NCBI GenBank assembly: GCA_030374805.1
Contig: JARGSG010000189.1
Span: forward strand, 186,001 to 250,000
DNA: 64,000 bases
Direction: 5' to 3'
From: Gracilaria gracilis
Taxonomy: Eukaryota; Rhodophyta; Florideophyceae; Gracilariales; Gracilariaceae
Below, in pieces: positions 20,019-29,214 of the stretch (positions within the stretch are counted from its first letter, which is position 1; every line of letters starts with the position of its first letter). Under the pieces are notes generated by a model. It worked only from the letters and a program-made list of their open reading frames with translations. It was not told the DNA's origin and made no database searches. Made by a program: the position numbers and the translations under genes.

Positions 20019-20906
20019 ATGGGAATGGCGGATGAGACGGAAGCCGCATTCGAAAAGGCAGCCCAATTCATATCATCAGGGAAGCTTACAAACGTTTCTC
20101 AAGAAGAACAATTAGAACTGTATGGCTTGTACTCCGTAGTCAAGAAAGGCATTGCGCCAAACCAAGGACCATCGGCATTTCTTGATCCTACTGGATTCGC
20201 GAAATGGACGGCGTGGCATGCGAGTAGTCATTTGGACCGTGAGGAAGCGATGAACGAATACATCCAACTTGTGGCCAACCTCCGAAGTACTGCGGCATCA
20301 AAGTCGTCCGTATTAAAGCATGGTTCGGGATTCGGGAATAAGGCATCGGCAGGTTTCGATGTTTCTCCCGAAAATGAAGAAGATTCAGCGGAGCACTTTG
20401 ATATATGCTACTGGGCGGCTGTCGGTAACATGTCGGCAGTTGTCCAATGCTTAAGAACACAAGGGGTATCTCCAGATTATAAAGACCAGGACGGTCTTAC
20501 CCCTTTGATGCGTGCTGTTGATAGGAATGAGTTTCAAGTTGTAGATATTCTAGTTGAAGCAGGTGCGGATATCAACGCCGTTGATGAGGAGGGGCAGACT
20601 GCTTTACACTACGCTGTTTATTGCGATCACTCCGAAATGGTCGGACTGCTACTTTCATATGGTGCTCGTACGGACATCAATGACATGCATGGAGTCGACG
20701 CGTTGACGCCCGCTAGTGACGAAACGAGAACTATTGTTGATGAAGTAAGACAAGGAAAGTGGAAAAGGAAGACTAAACCACTTAGCCAAGGTCGATTATT
20801 ATTTAGTGCATATATCCCGAACATGACGAATACTTCCAAGCAGTTGTTCCTTGCATCCGTAGTCATCGGTATCGTAGCTGCTGCTTACTATCGTTTACGT
20901 AAATGA
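20019..20906 (+). CDS. Acyl-CoA-binding protein with ankyrin repeats and a C-terminal anchor
   Basis: 295 residues, domain order as in ACBD6 and plant ACBP1/2-type proteins. Residues ~7-95 form an acyl-CoA-binding domain (AFEKAAQFISSGKLTNVSQEEQLELYGLYSVVKKG, then GFAKWTAWHAS and EEAMNEYIQLV), with the YGLYK/KW ligand-contact positions largely kept. Residues ~128-225 contain two clear ankyrin repeats (DGLTPLMRAVDRNEFQVVDILVEAGADIN; EGQTALHYAVYCDHSEMVGLLLSYGA). The last ~25 residues (QLFLASVVIGIVAAAYYRLRK) are a single hydrophobic helix with a basic tail, predicting a tail anchor in the ER, outer mitochondrial or peroxisomal membrane, which human ACBD6 lacks. The likely role is binding and handing over long-chain acyl-CoA at a membrane surface. 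Confidence 0.88.
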   Translation: MGMADETEAAFEKAAQFISSGKLTNVSQEEQLELYGLYSVVKKGIAPNQGPSAFLDPTGFAKWTAWHASSHLDREEAMNEYIQLVANLRSTAASKSSVLKHGSGFGNKASAGFDVSPENEEDSAEHFDICYWAAVGNMSAVVQCLRTQGVSPDYKDQDGLTPLMRAVDRNEFQVVDILVEAGADINAVDEEGQTALHYAVYCDHSEMVGLLLSYGARTDINDMHGVDALTPASDETRTIVDEVRQGKWKRKTKPLSQGRLLFSAYIPNMTNTSKQLFLASVVIGIVAAAYYRLRK

Positions 20907-20971
20907 GATACATGTCTAGTACATTTGCCTTCCACAACTGAGACTGCAACGCGATGTTCTGCTCGAATTCT

Positions 20972-21208
20972 TTACGATTTCCTTTGCCGTTCCTGATATG
21001 CCCTTATACGAGCAGCCTCTTCTTCATCCAATGTGGAAATAGAGAGCCAAAGATCATTAAGTTTTCTTTGTACACTGGTAAGCACATGATCTCGCCCCTG
21101 GGGAGTCGTCTGAGGCATTGACGTCAACAATGAGATAGTTGCGAGAAGCGAGCAGCCCACTGCCAATAGTCTCGAGGACCTCGGAGATAATGGCGCATCT
21201 CCTGTCAT
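20972..21208 (-). CDS. Small hypothetical membrane protein
   Basis: 78 residues from an ATG at 21208, convergent with the ACBP-ankyrin gene (65 bases between ends). Not recognised. Residues ~13-30 (LLAVGCSLLATISLLTSM) form one possible membrane helix, and the C-terminal half (VQRKLNDLWLSISTLDEEEAARIRAYQERQRKS) is a charged amphipathic helix. This architecture is common in small organelle or ER membrane subunits. The call rests only on that architecture and could be chance. Confidence 0.35.
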   Translation of the reverse strand: MTGDAPLSPRSSRLLAVGCSLLATISLLTSMPQTTPQGRDHVLTSVQRKLNDLWLSISTLDEEEAARIRAYQERQRKS

Positions 21209-22446
21209 AGAGTCGGAAGCCTTTTCTGGTGCTTACGAACAGGAAGTCTGATTGCCTCTCACACGGAATGTTTAAGAAAGCTAGCTGAGATATGTTCGGA
21301 AGTTGAAGAAGACGCGCCGTATAGCACAAAGTGTAGATAACGTCTGGTAGGATAGCGTTCTTCTGCCCACTGTCGGTTTCAAATACGGAAGGAGAGTGGT
21401 GGTTCCGAAAGCACAAAGGCAGAAGTCTTGGCGTGCCCCAGAAAAGAAAGATGATGGTTGTTGACACTTGTTATCAAGAGTGGATAGATAGGTTTAGAAG
21501 AATCGCCAAGAAAGAAATCAAGAGTTGTCGAACGTGATGACCTCAAGTCTGAAAGAACAAACGAACGAACGAATGATAGAGCATCACCTTCTCTTGTGAG
21601 CACACGAGCCAGAGTTTGGCTCCTATCATAGATACCGGTGCCAAAAAACACATTTGGGAAGAAATTTTGGCTTTCTTTCTCGCCATTTATTAGAACGTAC
21701 CCTATTGTTATCTACGAACTTCGTAGAACGAAGGTAGCGTACCTGTAGCGTTTTTACCCTGGTACCGTCGTACACGTAGCTCGAATAACCTTCCTGGGTA
21801 GGGGGAAGTACGAAGGTAAACTTTACGGTAGAACTTTTACTTTCCTTTGAGGGCAACTTATAGGAGGGTTTATTTTGAATAGAACGGAACAGAAAGACTT
21901 AGACAGCCCTTCCCACTGAGAAGCGACTGAGCCATAAAGGAGGTCCGGCCAGACAGCCAGAGAGGCGTAGACAGAGCTACTAGAAGCAAGCTCCCACGAG
22001 CTGAGGTAGGAACCCATTTTGAAGCAAGGCGAGACTCGTAGTGAGCTTCTACACAACACAACGAGCTAACAGGCGACGGTTCCTCCGAGGGATATTGTGA
22101 ACTTACAAAAAGGGCGTTACGATTTGTGATCTTTACCGGTCTGGAATCTTCTTCTTGGTCTGGTGGTGCTAGGATTGGATGTCCAGTCGGTAGGATGCAT
22201 TTCATCATGCAAGAAAATCTTGATGAAGTTGTGGATTGTGAACTACATATGTTTTAAGTTATACGAGAAACTAAAAGTTGAACCGCTGTTACCATGATGC
22301 GCAACAACGGAGGAATACAGAGGCACCTGAGACTGGCAAGCAATGGCCACATCAGCCAAAGTACGATTATGCAGGGGAACCATAGTCAAATCTGCAGGAG
22401 CTTGTGCTCGGCGGATCTGTCCAGGTTTTTAGCCAACCATTTCTAG
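21209..22446. other. Intergenic region with palindromic and TACGAAGGTA motifs
   Basis: No supported gene; short frames here show no family features. It holds a near-perfect palindrome TCTACGAACTTCGTAGA (21711-21727), an adjacent AACGAAGGTA, and TACGAAGGTA at 21809-21818. The rightmost part is the glutathione reductase promoter and 5' UTR. Confidence 0.5.
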
Positions 22447-24201
22447 ATGGGCCCATTCGTCGAAAACTTGTACACGGCTTGCAGCCCTTTTGCAGAGCAT
22501 CTCAGCTCGCACAGCAGAGCCACAGAGCGCCGTGAAATTCCATGCAAGTATCATGCTGTTCAGCTATGGATTGAAGTCCCGTTTCTGCCCCTCACCAATC
22601 GCGTCCTTTTCCCAATCCGCCCAATTCTACTGTCCCGACCCACTCTTAAAAACACCATGCCATCCGCCTTTGTATCGCCGGTTGTTCTACGCTCAACCAA
22701 CCTGGTCAAATCCTTAACTACAAGAACTCGATCCTTAACGTTTTGCTCTCCTCTTAAACGAGCATATTGTCGTTCTATCTTCACAATGTCTACAGCCGCA
22801 ACACAAGCCGCAGAGCAAACCACTCTGGCGCACGGGTATCAATATGATCTGTTCGTAATTGGTGCTGGTTCTGGCGGTGTCCGTGCTTCCCGTATTGCTG
22901 CGAACCATGGCGCAAAAGTTGCAGTTGCGGAGTATGCGCCTTTAGGTGGTACCTGTGTTAACGTTGGATGTGTGCCGAAGAAGCTGTTCGTTTATGGAAG
23001 CCATTACGGGCATGATTTTCATGATGCTACTGCATACGGCTGGGACGTCCCAAAATCGTCCCTGGACTGGCCTAGATTGATTCGGAACAAGAATGCTGAA
23101 ATCGAGCGACTGAACGGTATCTATGGCCGGTTGTTGGACAAGGCTGGTGTTCACCTTATTCAAGGCAAGGCAAAGTTTATTGATAGTCACACTATTGAAG
23201 TTGACGATAGGCAATACACGGCCGATAAGATTCTTGTCGCTACTGGTGGTCGTCCTTTTGTGCCTGACTTTGAAGGAAAAGAACACGTCATCACGAGTAA
23301 CGAGGCATTCTACCTCGAACAGTTGCCGAAGCGCGCTATGGTTATTGGTGGCGGATATATTGCGGTTGAGTTTGCGTGTATCTTTCACGGGTATGGATCC
23401 CAGGTCGTTCAACTGTATCGACGCGACTTGTTTTTGAGGGGATTTGACGATGACGTTCGGAAACATCTTGCAGAGCAGATGAAAATCACTGGCGTTGATG
23501 TTCGTTTCAATTCAACTGTCAAGAAGATTGTCAAGAATAGCGACGGATCGTTAACAGTAACGACAAACAATGACGAAGTGTTTGAGACGGATCTGGTCAT
23601 GTATGCCACAGGGAGAGTTCCAAGCACAGAAGATATCGCTCTTGATTCCGCTGGAGTGAAGACTGGTAGCAAGGGAAAGATTCTCGTCGATGAGTGGAAC
23701 AAGACCAATGTTGAACATATTTACGCTATTGGTGACGTCACGGATAGGATATGTCTCACCCCGGTCGCCATTGCAGAGGGCCATGCATTCGCGGACACGC
23801 ACTATGGCGACAAGAGAAGAAACGTTGACTACAGCGATATTCCCACTGCGGTGTTTTCGACACCAAGCATTGGAACCTGCGGTTTAACCGAGACTCAAGC
23901 CAGGGAGAAGTACGGAAAATACGGTGTTGATATATATAAGACAGCATTCCGACCTATGAAGCATACGCTCACGAAGCGTGAGGGTGAGAAGACATTCATG
24001 AAGCTTATCGTGGAGAAAAGTACTGATAAAGTGGTCGGATGTCACATGCTAGACGCTGCTGCCGGGGAAGTCATTCAAATTGTTGGCGTTGCTATGAAGG
24101 CTGGTGCCACAAAAGCACATTTTGACTCTACAATGCCTGTACATCCTGTTAGTGCGGAAGAGATGGTAACTTTGAGAACAAAGCAACCTGACCCACAGTA
24201 A
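22447..24201 (+). CDS. Glutathione reductase (NADPH), probably organelle-targeted
   Basis: 584 residues from the first ATG. The catalytic part begins near residue 130, giving a core of about 455 residues. The enzyme reduces GSSG to GSH with NADPH and FAD. Visible: FAD-binding VIGAGSGGVRASRIAA (~135-150); redox disulphide in GGTCVNVGCVPKK with Cys170 and Cys175; NADPH fold MVIGGGYIAVEFACIFHGYG; ATGRVP; second FAD motif YAIGDVTD; and C-terminal HPVSAEEMVTL with the catalytic His. Three in-frame Met codons matter: Met1 (22447), Met71 (22657) and Met114 (22786). The stretch after Met71 is rich in Ser, Thr and Arg (VVLRSTNLVKSLTTRTRSLTF...), like a mitochondrial or plastid presequence, and Met114 would give a cytosolic form, so one gene could serve two compartments. 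No intron. Confidence 0.95.
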   Translation: MGPFVENLYTACSPFAEHLSSHSRATERREIPCKYHAVQLWIEVPFLPLTNRVLFPIRPILLSRPTLKNTMPSAFVSPVVLRSTNLVKSLTTRTRSLTFCSPLKRAYCRSIFTMSTAATQAAEQTTLAHGYQYDLFVIGAGSGGVRASRIAANHGAKVAVAEYAPLGGTCVNVGCVPKKLFVYGSHYGHDFHDATAYGWDVPKSSLDWPRLIRNKNAEIERLNGIYGRLLDKAGVHLIQGKAKFIDSHTIEVDDRQYTADKILVATGGRPFVPDFEGKEHVITSNEAFYLEQLPKRAMVIGGGYIAVEFACIFHGYGSQVVQLYRRDLFLRGFDDDVRKHLAEQMKITGVDVRFNSTVKKIVKNSDGSLTVTTNNDEVFETDLVMYATGRVPSTEDIALDSAGVKTGSKGKILVDEWNKTNVEHIYAIGDVTDRICLTPVAIAEGHAFADTHYGDKRRNVDYSDIPTAVFSTPSIGTCGLTETQAREKYGKYGVDIYKTAFRPMKHTLTKREGEKTFMKLIVEKSTDKVVGCHMLDAAAGEVIQIVGVAMKAGATKAHFDSTMPVHPVSAEEMVTLRTKQPDPQ

Positions 24202-24982
24202 ATTTGGGACAACCCCACAAGATTCACAGAGAAACCTGTGTGAGTTACAATATCGACTAGATCTTGGATCACATAAACCACTAGCAGACTCAAGTCTGGT
24301 AGGCACGCGGTTCTTGTGAGGCATACCCAAGGGTACATGATCTGTACAGAGGTGTGTTGTCGTTTCTGTAATCGAACGATCTCCGGGGCGCCATGAAAAA
24401 CACTGTCCAACGCTGGCCGCTTGCTTTCGATCTTGTAACCTTCACAGAGAAGGTGTGAAAACCTTTCGGGTGTGTTTACGCGTACATGTACGACCTGCGC
24501 TATGTAGGGCTACATGTTTTGGCTTCTAATCCTAACGGATACGCATGGACACCAGAATCATTTCGGAGGCAATGTAAACTTTTGACATGCCTCACAGATC
24601 ATAGAGATTGCAATCGTCCGGCGGCGCAATGCAAAGATCAAACAAGCAAACTGCGGAAGTGTGGTAAAGAAAAAAAAAACTGAATAGATACTTTAAAGAA
24701 GAACTGTTAGAAAGTCTGCGACGACGGTCCATGCTGAAGGGATCTGACTTGCGCAACGCTCCATGTTCATTACAGAGCTTGCCGCACACAGGTTCGTCCG
24801 ACCGTTGAAGTAGTTACATGTGTGAGGAGCACAAAGACCCTTCCTCCCCTAAACCAGATAAACAAACATGAAGAACAGATCCAGTTCAGGACGAGAACTA
24901 TCAACCCCATCACTCATTCTTTGCCCCATTGAGCATCGAACAAGAAAAGAAAACAAAATAGAATGAAGAGTAACGACGACAC
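24202..24982. other. Convergent intergenic region
   Basis: Between the 3' ends of glutathione reductase and the DUF218 gene. It contains an A10 run (24669-24678); no gene or RNA supported. Confidence 0.5.
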
Positions 24983-26731
24983 TTAAGCGCTTTCGCTCTG
25001 GGACGGACTAGCAAGCTTTCGGGTCGACGGTTTCCGTTTCCTGGAGGGGGTTGACGCACGGGTGGGCGCCTTGCGAGTAGTGGAGGAACGGGATCGGGAA
25101 TTCGGATTTGAAGTAGACGATCGCGGTTTGGGTGCTTTGTTAGACACCAACGAGCTTGCAAGCGCTCCCGCCAGAGTGTCTGAATGAGCGGCGGTGCGAC
25201 GGGTTCTTGGGGGGGTTCTTTGCGGGGGGGTGGGGGCTGCACTGTCGGCAATGATGATGTTGGGTCCATCTCGAGCAATCTTCTTGCCGTTGCCCTTGAA
25301 CATCTGGCCGCCCCTCCAAGTAACTTCATTGATCATGGTGGTGGTCATTCGCGTGGGCGGCTTGCGCTTGTCGGACGGCTTTCCTGCGTTTGAGTCAAAG
25401 AAGGAGACATCGTCGCTTTCGGCAGAGTGCAAACTGTGCTGCTTGTCACCGCCAGGGCCAGCAGAGTGAGGCGATGGTGAAGAGCTACCTTTTTGTTCCG
25501 CAACAAAATTGATCATGTCGTCGATGATGGCCATTCGGTCGTGCGTCTTGAGCACTCGGTCAGGGTCCATGGACGAGCGCATGGCACGGATAGCGCTGGT
25601 AAGATGCTCCAAAGCAAGGTCGAGGTGGGCGTGCGGGACGGAGGCGCCCGTTTCATTGAGCGGGCCAAGCAGGGTGTGCACCTCGCGAATATGGTGGATG
25701 GCAAGTTCGAGAGTTTCGGCGTGGTTGCGCATGTCGGTACGGAAGCCACCGGTGGCCGAGGTGTTGGAATGGATGACGCGATACATCTCGCGCATCTTGG
25801 CGAAGGTGTCGTTGAGACGGTCCAGGTTGTCCTTGGACACGAACTCGCGGTCGACGAGAGCGCCCTTGAGATTGACGTGAAGAATGGCGAGGTCGTTTGC
25901 CAGCACGACGGCGCGGCCCAGAAAGGCGGTGGCCGGGTCACGACTGACGCAGAAGGGATAGGCGGCAAAGATGCAGTTCCAGGTGGAGGCGGAGACCTCG
26001 AGCGGGAAGAGCATGCTCTGCCGCGGGCTGAGGCGATGCACCTCCTGGATGCGAATGAGGTGGTAGTCGCTGGACACGAGCGTGAAGTGGCAGGCCGAGA
26101 GCGCGTCGGCGCCGAAGCGACGGCGCAGCTCCTCAATGACGTTCCGCAAGTTCTGCTTGGTATTGTGGCTATTGTGCTCCAGGATGAACTGGAAGTTGGA
26201 CACGTCGACGTTAGCCTCCTCGCAGACGTTGCGGAAAAAGGCGTAGCCCGCGGCGGCCTCCGAGATGGTACCGTCGTCGTGCAGGCCGTTACCGCCCGTG
26301 AAACAGATGACGTGCGGGTTGAGCGCGCCGCGCGCAATCTGCTTGACCAGCGTGATGATACGCTTGGCGTACTCGACGGTGAGCTGGTCGCGAATCAAGT
26401 GCTTGCCAAACACGACGACGACGTGCGTGGTGGCGTGCAGGTAACCCAGCGGCGCGTCCTTGGGGGAGTGCAGGTAGTCGTTGTGGATGGAGCCCACGTG
26501 CAGCAGGTCGGCGATGCGTTCCGTGAGCTCGTGCAAACTGGCCAGCGAACGGTTGGGCGGCGAGCCAGCGCTGCCGCCGCCGCCACCACCGGCGGCGGCG
26601 GCGTGCGACAGCGCGCAGCGCGGCGCGCGCACGCGCGACGGCTGCGGCGCGCGCGTGGACAGCGCGGCGGCGCGACGATGCGCGCGGCCGCACGGCGGCG
26701 CCAGCAGCGGCGAGAAGGCGAGGAGCGACAT
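24983..26731 (-). CDS. DUF218 / YdcF-ElyC-like domain protein
   Basis: 582 residues if the ATG at 26731 is used (MSLLAFSPLLAPPCGRAHRRAAALSTRA..., a likely presequence rich in Ala, Arg and Ser). The frame continues to 27073, but that part is simple GC-rich sequence. The central domain has the DUF218 pattern: strand HVVVVFGKHLI; NPHVICFTGGNGLHDDGTISEAAAGYAFF; ILEHNSHNTKQNLRNVIEEL, the characteristic 'E..s.NT.eN' block; and FTLVSSDYHLIRIQEVHRL. Bacterial relatives (SanA, YdcF, ElyC) are envelope proteins; the eukaryotic role is unknown. The last ~170 residues are basic and disordered (TPPRTRRTAAHSD, SRKRKPSTRKL). The gene spans a sharp composition change: its 3' end is ordinary DNA, the 5' two thirds very GC-rich. 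The Ser/Thr kinase gene is divergent. Confidence 0.78.
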   Translation of the reverse strand: MSLLAFSPLLAPPCGRAHRRAAALSTRAPQPSRVRAPRCALSHAAAAGGGGGGSAGSPPNRSLASLHELTERIADLLHVGSIHNDYLHSPKDAPLGYLHATTHVVVVFGKHLIRDQLTVEYAKRIITLVKQIARGALNPHVICFTGGNGLHDDGTISEAAAGYAFFRNVCEEANVDVSNFQFILEHNSHNTKQNLRNVIEELRRRFGADALSACHFTLVSSDYHLIRIQEVHRLSPRQSMLFPLEVSASTWNCIFAAYPFCVSRDPATAFLGRAVVLANDLAILHVNLKGALVDREFVSKDNLDRLNDTFAKMREMYRVIHSNTSATGGFRTDMRNHAETLELAIHHIREVHTLLGPLNETGASVPHAHLDLALEHLTSAIRAMRSSMDPDRVLKTHDRMAIIDDMINFVAEQKGSSSPSPHSAGPGGDKQHSLHSAESDDVSFFDSNAGKPSDKRKPPTRMTTTMINEVTWRGGQMFKGNGKKIARDGPNIIIADSAAPTPPQRTPPRTRRTAAHSDTLAGALASSLVSNKAPKPRSSTSNPNSRSRSSTTRKAPTRASTPSRKRKPSTRKLASPSQSESA

Positions 26732-27507
26732 GGAAGGCGGCGCAGAGCGGGGCCGGGCACAGCAGGCGAGCCGTGTGCAGCGGCGCGACACACAAACACA
26801 AAGGCGGGGCGCGGCGGAGCAATGGCGGCGGCGGCGGCGGAGCAATGGCGGCGGCGGCGGAGCAATGGCGGCGGCGGCGTCGTTTTCATCAGCGGCAGCG
26901 GCGCGCGCGGGCGGGTGCAATGTGCGCGGGGGGCGGTGCGCGGCGCGGCTGCGGTCAACGTGCGGCGCTGGCGAGACGGTGGCGAATGGCGCTTGCGCAA
27001 CGGCGCGCGGCGCGCGTGTCGCCGCACGCCGATCTCGGGCGCAGCTGCAAATTTTTGCAGCCGCGCCCGACACACGTGGCCACGTTCAAGCGCACGCGCA
27101 CGAGCCGCGCGTGTGTGGTGGCGGCTGCCGCGCCGTGCCACCTAATTCAAGTGCGACGCGCCGCGCCGCGCCGAGCCGCGCCCGTTCGAGCGGCGCGGCG
27201 GACCGCGCGCGCGCGCGCGCCGCACGGCGCCGCCGCGCGCTGCGCCGTGGTGGCGGTGGCGGCGCTGCTGCTGCTGCTGCTGCTGGCGCTGCGACGCCGT
27301 GCGCGCTGGCGCTTCAATTGCAAGCGACGCGCGCCGCATTTATGGCGCGCCGCCGCTGTTGCATTCGTCGCGGCCAGCCGCGCGCGCGCACATTCTTCAC
27401 GCAGCCTGACAGAGAACACCGCGCTCCCCGCCGCATCGTTCCGCCCCCTTCCCCGCCGCCACCGCCGCTCCGCATCCGCTCGCCATCAATAATCACGCGC
27501 TCGCAAA
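26732..27507. promoter_or_regulatory. GC-rich divergent promoter region with simple repeats
   Basis: About 780 bases separate the start of the DUF218 gene (minus) and the kinase gene (plus). The sequence is extremely GC-rich, with GGC/GCC-type trinucleotide runs (26820-26880), alternating CG dinucleotides (27200-27225) and a CTG run (27265-27287). No TATA-like box is obvious. It probably acts as a CpG-rich bidirectional promoter. Long frames on both strands here are composition artefacts. Confidence 0.5.
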
Positions 27508-28608
27508 ATGGTGCTGCACCACGCCATGTCGTACCTGGGCAGTCTGGTACCGCCCGAATGCGCGCCGCTGCGCGTGGGCGCGTACCACCTGCTGGACACG
27601 CTGGGGCAGGGCAACTTTGGGCAGGTGCGACGCGCGCGCCACATACACACGGGGCAGTACTTTGCGGTGAAGATGGTGCGCACGCACGTGCACCACAGCG
27701 AGCTGTCGCCCAGCCTGGACATTCGGCGCGAGATGAGCATCCTGCGCGCGCTGTCGCACCCAAACATTGTGCAGCTGCACGACGTGATGGTGTCCAGCAA
27801 CCGCGTGTACCTGGTGATGGACCTGGCGTCCGGCGGCGACTTCTTCAACATTGTGACGCAGAAGGGCTGCTTGTCGGAGCGCTTGGCGCGTCGCTACTTT
27901 CGGCAGCTGGTTGATGCGGTGCATTTCTGCCACCAGCATCACGTGTTTCACCGCGACCTCAAGCCGGAGAACCTGCTGTTGGACGCGCATGGCAACCTCA
28001 AACTGTCCGACTTTGGCTTCAGCGCCATGAAGGACCACGGCTCGTTGCTGCTGCGTGCCAACTGCGGCTCGCCGCACTACTGCGCGCCGGAGGTGTGGAA
28101 CGGCACGCAGTGCAACGGCTACGACGGCGCCAAATCGGACGCGTTTTCCATCGGCGTGATTCTGTTCGTGTGGCTGACGGGCTCGCAGCCGTTCTCGGAC
28201 GTTGACGACCGCGTGCTGCTCACCAAGGTGGACCGCTGCCACGTCAAGTACCCGCAGTGGCTGCCGCCCGACGCGGTGGACATGATGAAGAAGCTGATCG
28301 TGAGAAAGCCGCAGCACCGATGGACGCTGGATATGGTGAAGAGACACCCGTGGTACCTGGCGGGCTCGTTGCAGCTGTCGCTGCGGGACGATGTTTGGCA
28401 GCCGTGTGCTGGCGGCGCGGACGTTGAACAGCTCGGCGCCGAGCTTTGTACAAAGTGCAAGCTGCATGAGTGTGATTTGCAACGCATGGCGCCTGTTGCT
28501 GACGCTGACGGCGTCAGCGGCGGTGGTGGCGCCGCTGCTGCTGTTTGTGGCACTGATGCGTGTAGTACGGAGACGTGTAGCACTTGCACTACGCTGCCGG
28601 TATCGTGA
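27508..28608 (+). CDS. Ser/Thr protein kinase, CAMK / SNF1-CIPK-like
   Basis: 366 residues, one exon, very GC-rich. All kinase landmarks are present: Gly loop GQGNFGQV (33-40), VAIK-type Lys in FAVKMV (Lys55), Glu in the C-helix (IRREMSIL), HRDLKPENLL (HRD at 148-150), DFG at 168-170, activation-segment end GSPHYCAPEV, and VWLTGSQPF. The order GDFFNIV...KG.LSE..ARRYFRQLVDAVHFCH is typical of the SNF1/CIPK/MARK branch. The kinase domain ends near residue 285. The short tail carries no NAF or UBA motif I can identify and ends in a Ser/Thr/Cys-rich segment. A 396-codon frame on the opposite strand is a by-product of GC-rich codon use. Confidence 0.93.
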   Translation: MVLHHAMSYLGSLVPPECAPLRVGAYHLLDTLGQGNFGQVRRARHIHTGQYFAVKMVRTHVHHSELSPSLDIRREMSILRALSHPNIVQLHDVMVSSNRVYLVMDLASGGDFFNIVTQKGCLSERLARRYFRQLVDAVHFCHQHHVFHRDLKPENLLLDAHGNLKLSDFGFSAMKDHGSLLLRANCGSPHYCAPEVWNGTQCNGYDGAKSDAFSIGVILFVWLTGSQPFSDVDDRVLLTKVDRCHVKYPQWLPPDAVDMMKKLIVRKPQHRWTLDMVKRHPWYLAGSLQLSLRDDVWQPCAGGADVEQLGAELCTKCKLHECDLQRMAPVADADGVSGGGGAAAAVCGTDACSTETCSTCTTLPVS

Positions 28609-29090
28609 GCGGTGTGCGCTATTGTGGCGCCAAACTGTGCTGTAAGCGAGTATATGTATGTAAAATGAGAATACAAGCATCACATTTGAACAATAACAAC
28701 ATCAACAAGCATGCTGCTTACGTCTTTTTGGGTGTCTGTGAAGAGGCGGCGGCGGTGTGAAGCTCTCTTCGTGAAACCCTCTTGTGCATTCGCTGCCACT
28801 GCCCTTCAACTTGTAGCGTTTACCCTTGTAAAACAGCCGTCGATGCAAGAGTTTGCAGTGCAGTGCACTACGTGTAAGTTACTGTACAACGGTACGTGTA
28901 CACGTCAGCTGTCAGCAAGGCGCGTTTGCGTGCAATCACCACGTGCCAATCACTGATTGGCAATCAGCACTGCAGATCGCGAAGCGATCACTGATTGGCA
29001 ATCAGCACTGCAGATCGCGTACCGCGCCGCTTTCACCTGCCGCACCGCACACATTGTCATCTCCCCGTAGATAGATACAAAGGTAAGTAT
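28609..29090. other. Intergenic region with 38-bp tandem direct repeat
   Basis: No gene seen. It contains the two-copy repeat at 28949-29019 and is the last stretch before the mobile-element block. Confidence 0.55.
28949..29019. repeat. Two-copy direct repeat, 33-bp unit, 38-bp period
   Basis: The 33 bases at 28949-28981 recur exactly at 28987-29019. Each unit contains the near-palindrome CTGATTGGCAATCAG, and a third short match (GCCAATCACTGATTGG) surrounds the first copy, so the array also folds back on itself. Confidence 0.9.
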
Positions 29091-29214
29091 AAGTTATCAA
29101 CCGGGGCAAGCCAAGGATATGCGGACCGAGGCCACTATATCGGGTCCGAGCGAAGCGAGGCCCGATATACTGTGCCGAGGTGCCATTTCCTGGCGAGCCG
29201 TCGGTTGATAACTT
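29091..29214. repeat. Nested inverted repeats at the left end of the mobile-element block
   Basis: A perfect 13-bp inverted repeat (AAGTTATCAACCG at 29091-29103, CGGTTGATAACTT at 29202-29214) encloses a perfect 9-bp one (TATATCGGG at 29136-29144, CCCGATATA at 29161-29169). The 124-bp unit overlaps the first codons of the tyrosine-recombinase frame. It could be a small terminal-inverted-repeat element, a recombinase-binding site or a structured leader. Confidence 0.7.

Noticed and set aside
21057..22208. Minus-strand frames between the small membrane protein and glutathione reductase
   Set aside because: Composition and lack of any recognisable block suggest chance frames; no splice arrangement gave a better product.
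25493..27914. 550- and 477-codon plus-strand frames over the DUF218 gene and GC-rich promoter
   Set aside because: Simple Ala/Arg/Gly-rich products of a stop-poor GC-rich region, antisense to a recognisable DUF218 domain.
27493..28683. 396-codon frame on the minus strand opposite the kinase
   Set aside because: It mirrors GC-rich codon use of the kinase, is Arg/His/Gln-rich, and shows no domain, while the plus strand has every kinase motif.
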